Shown here: positions 43,524 through 47,997 of the stretch, in pieces
How positions within the stretch are numbered: the stretch's first letter is position 1
Layout of the letters: every line of letters begins with the position of its first letter
DNA from: Clostridia bacterium
Lineage (GTDB): Bacteria > Bacillota > Clostridia > Christensenellales > Aristaeellaceae
Assembly: GCA_017447185.1 (NCBI GenBank)
Contig: JAFSOC010000012.1
Span: forward strand, 1-47,997
DNA: 47,997 bases
Direction of reading: 5' to 3'
Translations under genes and position numbers: made by a program
Notes under the pieces: model-generated
The model's input: the letters and a program-made list of their open reading frames with translations, nothing else
What the model was told of the DNA's origin: nothing
Database searches by the model: none

Positions 43524-45719
43524 ATGATGAATCGGTTCAAGAAAGTTCTCTCCCTGCTGACAGCTATAGCGCTGCTGCTTTCCGGCGCGCTGGCCCTTGC
43601 AGAAGAAACGATCGAAGCTCCCGTGGTGGACAGTGAACCTGTGCAGGTTGAAGAGATTGCACAGGAAACTGCTGCTGCCCAGGAAGAACTTCCTATTATA
43701 GAGGAAGAGATTCCTGTACAGGAAGAAGCCACCCAGGAAGAAGCTCCCGCCGCGGACGAAACTCCCGCTCAGGAAGAAAACACTGTAGTGGAAGAAACCC
43801 CCGTACAGGAAGAAGCTCCTGCTGCGGAACCGGAAAGTGATCCTGTTCCTTCCTATAATAATAATGAAGAAACTCCCGCTGAAGAGACTCCCGCTGAAGA
43901 AACTCCCGCTGAAGAGACTCCCGCTCAGGAAGAAGCTCCTGTTGCTGGCGAAGATCCCTTCGACGGTGATGATGCGGATGATGACGAGTCCTACAGCGAA
44001 GACGAGCTCGTCACTTTCGACGACGACAACTGGGGCTATGTTGATCCCGAAATCGTCAGCGACTACATTCCGGAGATGACCGCCGAACTGAAGTTCCCGG
44101 AAATCACCAAGCTGAGCGTGAATGAAAAAGTCGCTGGCAACATCGACGCTGAGAACGATGCACAGTACGTCATCAAGGCGGAAAGCAGCAAGACCATCGT
44201 CCTGGATCTGGTTGCTTCCTCTGAAAAGGTCAACGTCAAGATCAACGACAAAGCCGTCAAGTTCGTCAAAGATGAAGAAGCCGCTTCCTACCATGCCACC
44301 TTCTATATGATCGCCGTGGCCAATCAGGAATACGTCATCACCCTTACCTCCTCCTCCAAAGTTGCTTACAAGCTGAGTGTCGAAACCGCCCAGGCTGTTG
44401 AAGAAAAAGCTGAAGAAGTTACCGAAGAAGAAGTCGTCGAAGATACTGAAGAAGAAACCACCGAAGAACCCGCTGAAGAAACTGAAGAAGAAACTGTAGA
44501 GACCACTGAAGAAGTCGAAGAAGAAACCACTGAAGAAGCCGCTGAAGAAACTGAAGAAGAAACCGTAGAGACCAGCGAAGAAGTCGAAGAAGAAGCGACC
44601 GAAGAAGAACCCGCTGAAGAAACTGAAGAAGAAACCGTAGAGACCACCGAAGAAGTCAAAGAAGAAGCGACCGAAGAAGAACCCACTGAAGCTACTGAAG
44701 AAGAAACTGTAGAGACCAGCGAAGAAATCGAAGAAGAAGCGACCGAAGAAGAACCCGCTGAAGAAACTGAAGAAGAAACCGTAGAGACCACCGAAGAAGT
44801 CGAAGAAGAAGCGACCGAAGAAGAACTCGCTGAAGAAACTGTAGAAGAAACCGTAGAGACCACCAAAGAAGTCGAAGAAGAAGCGACCGAAGAAGAACCC
44901 GCTGAAAAAACTGAAGAAGGAACCGTAGAGACCACCGAAGAAGTCGAAGAAGAAGCGACTGAAGAAGAACCCGCTGAAGAAACTGAAGAAGAAGTCGTTG
45001 AAGAACCTGTCGAAGAGAAAATTGAAGAGAATGCTTCTGAAGAAGAAGGAATCGAAGACAGCAGCGACGAATATAATACAGTTGTCGAAACAACTGAAGA
45101 AGAAGCCGTTCCTGCCATGGTAGGATGGATCGTTGCTGATGCAGATGCTTATGCAATCGGTGAAACCGCGACACTGACCGCGACTTCCGAATCTGAACTG
45201 AACAACCAGGTAACCTGGCAGACCAAAGTCGGGGGCAGCGATTGGACGAATGCCGGATACGGCGAAACGCTGGCAGTTGTTCTGACCGAAGAAAACGCCA
45301 ATAACATCTACCGCTTCAAAATGGCCGACGGAAACTTCTCCGATGAAATCCAGCTGACTATCGCCGAGGCCGAAGTCGAAAAACAGACCGAAGTCGAGGA
45401 AGAAATCACAGATAACGAAACTGAAGAAGCTGTTGTTGAAACGTTCGAACACGAAGAAGCCCTTGACATAACGGTTGAGTATAGTGATGCAAACCCTGTG
45501 TTCGGTACCGTTGCGGTTTTGAAAGCCTCAACTATTGATGAAAAGGAATACACGATTCAGTGGCAGTATAGTACTGATGATGAAAACTGGATCGATATTG
45601 AAGGACAGAATTCACAAATTTTCCCTGTAGAGATTACGGTAGATAATTTCCTTTATTACTGGCGTGCGGTAGCTCGCTACAATGACGAAAGTGTGATTAT
45701 GGATCAGGTTGAACCTTAA
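43524..45719 (+). CDS. Secreted Glu-rich repeat protein with Ig-like C-terminal domains
   Basis: 731 residues. Signal peptide about 1-27 (FKKVLSLLTAIALLLSGALA). Order: an acidic linker with EETPA and QEEAP repeats (about 28-150), a small beta-domain (about 195-290, KLSVNEKVAGNIDAENDAQY and SSKTIVLDLVASSEKVNVKI, like pre-peptidase C-terminal domains), a Glu-rich repeat region (about 300-500), and two Ig-like domains (about 530-615 and 650-731). No LPXTG or membrane tail is present; it simply ends IMDQVEP. Net charge is extremely negative, so calcium or polymer binding or a cell-wall spacer role is plausible. Start at the first of two ATG codons. Confidence 0.85.
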   Translation: MMNRFKKVLSLLTAIALLLSGALALAEETIEAPVVDSEPVQVEEIAQETAAAQEELPIIEEEIPVQEEATQEEAPAADETPAQEENTVVEETPVQEEAPAAEPESDPVPSYNNNEETPAEETPAEETPAEETPAQEEAPVAGEDPFDGDDADDDESYSEDELVTFDDDNWGYVDPEIVSDYIPEMTAELKFPEITKLSVNEKVAGNIDAENDAQYVIKAESSKTIVLDLVASSEKVNVKINDKAVKFVKDEEAASYHATFYMIAVANQEYVITLTSSSKVAYKLSVETAQAVEEKAEEVTEEEVVEDTEEETTEEPAEETEEETVETTEEVEEETTEEAAEETEEETVETSEEVEEEATEEEPAEETEEETVETTEEVKEEATEEEPTEATEEETVETSEEIEEEATEEEPAEETEEETVETTEEVEEEATEEELAEETVEETVETTKEVEEEATEEEPAEKTEEGTVETTEEVEEEATEEEPAEETEEEVVEEPVEEKIEENASEEEGIEDSSDEYNTVVETTEEEAVPAMVGWIVADADAYAIGETATLTATSESELNNQVTWQTKVGGSDWTNAGYGETLAVVLTEENANNIYRFKMADGNFSDEIQLTIAEAEVEKQTEVEEEITDNETEEAVVETFEHEEALDITVEYSDANPVFGTVAVLKASTIDEKEYTIQWQYSTDDENWIDIEGQNSQIFPVEITVDNFLYYWRAVARYNDESVIMDQVEP
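44457..44990 (+). repeat. Seven coding repeats of 72 bp (first 69 bp) in the Glu-rich protein
   Basis: The word GTAGAGACC recurs at 44496, 44565, 44637, 44709, 44781, 44853 and 44925. Each unit encodes 24 residues of the kind TEEEPAEETEEETVETTEEV plus EEEA. Units 1 to 5 alternate VETTEE and VETSEE, hinting at an earlier 144-bp duplication. Length variation between strains is expected. Confidence 0.92.
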
Positions 45720-45741
45720 TTGTTTAACGAATATCCTTTAT

Positions 45742-45764
45742 GCCGTATCTATTATAGGTGCGGC
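45742..45764 (+). terminator. Hairpin between the Glu-rich gene and the following adhesin gene
   Basis: GCCGTATCTA (45742-45751) pairs with TAGGTGCGGC (45755-45764) using two G-U pairs, loop TTA, then TTTC. A weak terminator or an intercistronic hairpin, so the two genes may share transcripts. Confidence 0.5.
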
Positions 45765-45803
45765 TTTCAGTGCCTGAAGACTTATGCAAAGGGGTAAGAG
45801 ACT

Positions 45804-47997
45804 ATGACAACTAAGTTCAAGAAGCTGATTGCATCCCTGATGACGCTTATCATGCTTTTCAGCAACATGCCGATCACAGCAGCAAGCGCAGATGGCTTCC
45901 AGTTTGACATGACGGATAAAATTGCTGTGAATTTCACAGTGAAGGAAGGAGATGAAGTCCTTTCTTCTGCTTCCTTTGATGGGAGATACTACCTCAAGGG
46001 CACAGCGCAAGGTACATTCATCAAGGAAGATGGGAATCAAGAAGCAACTGGATCTGGACAGTTTCTTATTCCATTTTCAGACAGTACAACATATGTATCT
46101 TCAGTCAATTATAATGGACAGGAGTACTATCTTACATCGCAAGAGGGAGTAAAACGTTTTACTTCCATTACAGGTGTAACGGATCTTTCGCTTGTACGGA
46201 TTAAAGATTCACATACAGGATATGTGCCCAATAATCTGGACAGGAATAATTATTCAAAAGTAAAAGCCGGCGAAAAATTTAGTTCCAGAACATATCAGTT
46301 GGGTGATATTACCAGTATTCCAACCACTACTGATCATGGTTATGGGTATGTTGTTTCTGTACCGATTGAAAAGCTACCCGAGAACTATTATTCTGGCGCA
46401 GATTACAGTTATCAGCAGATCCTTGGTGACGCAGAACAATATGGTATTGTTGCAAATTCTTATGATCAAACAAGTTCTCATACGGAAACAAATTTTGCTG
46501 TAAACACGTATTCTGGTGGAGCGCATGTTGTTGAAGTAGACCTTTCGAATTCGGCAGACATTCCGTTTGCAATAGGTCATATCAATGGGTCGTTGCGCTT
46601 TGGCGGAAAGACTGATAGTGAAATTATTGATATTTATAGAGTTAAAGGTGATAACGGTACAATCCTGCAGGACAATTTAAATCTGAATATTACCCAGATC
46701 GAACTTTCCCAGGGTGAATTTACCAGTATGATGAATGGCTTATGGAGTAAGCCGACTGCAAAGTCCGCTGCACTTGCCGGACTTCCTGAAACGAATGGAT
46801 GGACAATAGATTATGATCAAAAAGTGATTGATACCACATCTCTTGATGATGGTATAACAATCGTGATTGATGCTGATGCGATCTATAGTTTTACAGATGA
46901 TAATGGTGTAACAAAAACAATTTGGGACAAGGCACCGACAATTAAAAAGCGTCCGAATCAGAACATTGTCTTTAACATGAGCGGAAGTAGATTTTCAGAA
47001 ATAAGGGAATATTCTGTACAGGTTGGCAATGAATTTGTTAAGACAAACGATCAGGATAATTCAGGGGACGATTCGGATGATAATGACAAAATCGACAGAC
47101 TGATTCTTCGTCATATTGTTTGGAATTACACTGGCACAACTAAACTTGATGTGCATGACACTGCCGGTCTAATTTTAGCGCTGAATGCGAATGTTGATAT
47201 TAAGAACTCTGCTGGCTGGCTGATTACGAAGAAAGATGTTAAGAGTGTCGGTGAATGGCATTTTGTGTACCATGGCAGATCTTACTCGTCCGCAGCAGGC
47301 TTCAAAGCCCAGAAGAAATATACCGGCGGCGATCTAGGGAACAATTCATTCACGTTTGTTTTAAGCGAAGTGATTGACAAAGGAACCGCTACTGAAAGAT
47401 TAGAAGAAAAAGACAGACAGACTACTGATGCAAGTGGTAAGGTAAGCTTTAGAAAAATTAATCATTCATATGCAGAAGTCTCTCGGTATCCACATACTGC
47501 AACATATTATTATAAAATTGAAGAGCTTATCCCTGATGAAGCAATCGCGACATACGGGACTGAAACAAAGACCTATGCAGAAACAGTAGCATTACTGCAG
47601 GATCCGTATTATGCATGGATTAAGCCCCTTTACAGGTCGTGGGACTGGCATGTTGGAAGCACTCATTATGACGGAACAACATATACGGTAACTGTAACAG
47701 ATGTAATCGATAAGGTTCAAGTTACAGATGCTGATACTCATGAAACTAAGTGGGTCTATGAAATTAATACTACCGAGACCTATACAAATGACAAAACTGG
47801 CGCCCAATTGACTGAAGACGAGATCGCAACTATTACTAATAAAGAACAGAATGATACGGGCAACCTGAAGATCACGAAGACAGTGGTCGGCGGGGACAGC
47901 AGCATCGACACCTACCAGGCCGAAGTGAAGTTTGGCGACAAGTGGGTGAAGGCGGACGGCAGCCTGAGCACAACGAAGGTCTATGTGGACGTGCCTG
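45804..47997 (+). CDS. Large adhesin with choice-of-anchor-A and Spy0128-like domains, cut by the window end
   Basis: 731 codons are open from ATG 45804 (behind AAAGGGG) to the edge, without stop. Signal peptide about 1-32 (KLIASLMTLIMLFSNMPITA). Residues about 235-500 look like a choice-of-anchor-A domain: VVEVDLSNSADIPFAIGHIN, NIVFNMSGS, KLDVHDTAGLILALNANVDI and VGEWHFVYHG. Residues about 505-580 resemble the Spy0128 pilin isopeptide domain (NNSFTFVLSEVIDKGT, SGKVSFRKIN and TATYYYKIEELIPD). At about 683 a further pilin/Cna-like module begins, NLKITKTVVGGDSSIDTYQA. Anchoring cannot be judged because the end is missing. The gene is AT-rich to about 47850 and then GC-rich. Confidence 0.85.
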   Translation, partial: MTTKFKKLIASLMTLIMLFSNMPITAASADGFQFDMTDKIAVNFTVKEGDEVLSSASFDGRYYLKGTAQGTFIKEDGNQEATGSGQFLIPFSDSTTYVSSVNYNGQEYYLTSQEGVKRFTSITGVTDLSLVRIKDSHTGYVPNNLDRNNYSKVKAGEKFSSRTYQLGDITSIPTTTDHGYGYVVSVPIEKLPENYYSGADYSYQQILGDAEQYGIVANSYDQTSSHTETNFAVNTYSGGAHVVEVDLSNSADIPFAIGHINGSLRFGGKTDSEIIDIYRVKGDNGTILQDNLNLNITQIELSQGEFTSMMNGLWSKPTAKSAALAGLPETNGWTIDYDQKVIDTTSLDDGITIVIDADAIYSFTDDNGVTKTIWDKAPTIKKRPNQNIVFNMSGSRFSEIREYSVQVGNEFVKTNDQDNSGDDSDDNDKIDRLILRHIVWNYTGTTKLDVHDTAGLILALNANVDIKNSAGWLITKKDVKSVGEWHFVYHGRSYSSAAGFKAQKKYTGGDLGNNSFTFVLSEVIDKGTATERLEEKDRQTTDASGKVSFRKINHSYAEVSRYPHTATYYYKIEELIPDEAIATYGTETKTYAETVALLQDPYYAWIKPLYRSWDWHVGSTHYDGTTYTVTVTDVIDKVQVTDADTHETKWVYEINTTETYTNDKTGAQLTEDEIATITNKEQNDTGNLKITKTVVGGDSSIDTYQAEVKFGDKWVKADGSLSTTKVYVDVP

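Noticed and set aside
44366-45118. 250-codon Ser/Val-rich frame on the minus strand
   Set aside because: Exact antisense of the Glu-rich repeats; the repeat unit simply has no stop on the other strand. No ribosome site.

Overview
The window looks like a chromosomal segment of a GC-rich, anaerobic, gut or rumen type member of the Clostridia. The marker genes are a CD1247-type zinc-ribbon protein next to efp, an AddB-type nuclease, a clostripain-family peptidase, NADP-type glutamate dehydrogenase, a phenylacetate-CoA ligase/ACT pair and a thioredoxin reductase of the NADPH-motif-less clostridial kind. A Christensenellales/Aristaeella-like organism is my guess, not something the sequence proves. 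Most of 0.2-41.5 kb is GC-rich with strong G/C third-position bias. About 41.5-48 kb becomes AT-richer and carries long secreted, low-complexity and adhesin-like proteins.

Layout. 0-6 kb: the start of a probable IS/HTH gene runs off the left edge, then a small gene plus an ECF-like sigma factor (minus strand) stand back to back with a three-gene NHLP/NHLM-type peptide export module: a very short HlyD-like protein and two ABC exporters, one with a C39 peptidase. 6-8.6 kb (minus): a PreA-like dihydropyrimidine dehydrogenase with an extra N-terminal Fe-S domain, and an RsbW-like/STAS regulatory pair. 8.6-10.5 kb: thioredoxin reductase, thioredoxin and an OhrR-like MarR regulator. 10.5-12.8 kb: a complete polar amino acid ABC importer. 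12.8-15.3 kb: a TPR protein overlapping a DUF4037 nucleotidyltransferase-like gene, and a HAD phosphatase. 15.3-20 kb: gdhA, a small orphan gene, bioY, and a PaaK/ACT operon (minus) with a striking inverted repeat at its promoter. 20-29.8 kb: degV, an SPFH protein, addB without addA, a small P-loop protein, thrC, a Xaa-Pro aminopeptidase, efp and the CD1247-type gene. 29.8-34 kb: a clostripain-like lipoprotein and a KtrAB potassium uptake pair. 34-37 kb: a GtrB-like glycosyltransferase translationally coupled to a secreted CotH-kinase protein.

37-48 kb is the surface/secretome region: a Cna-B-type repeat protein with an unusual C-terminus, an orphan family-5 peptide-binding protein with an acidic tail, a sugar phosphate isomerase-like gene behind a polypurine leader, a roughly 0.85 kb hairpin-rich stretch without a convincing gene that ends in a terminator-like structure, a Glu-rich protein with seven 69-72 bp repeats, and a large choice-of-anchor-A/Spy0128-like adhesin that runs off the right edge.

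Several promoters of TTGACA/TATAAT type and many intrinsic terminators can be read directly and divide the window into about 15 transcription units. Observations most worth a second look: a thioredoxin reductase gene with no usual start codon (ACG after a perfect Shine-Dalgarno) that also lacks NADPH-binding motifs, the precursor-less export module with its truncated HlyD partner, the possible long structured RNA at 42.5-43.4 kb, the promoter-overlapping 15-bp inverted repeat before paaK, and the mosaic composition of the terminal adhesin. All functions are from motif reading by eye. No database search was run.
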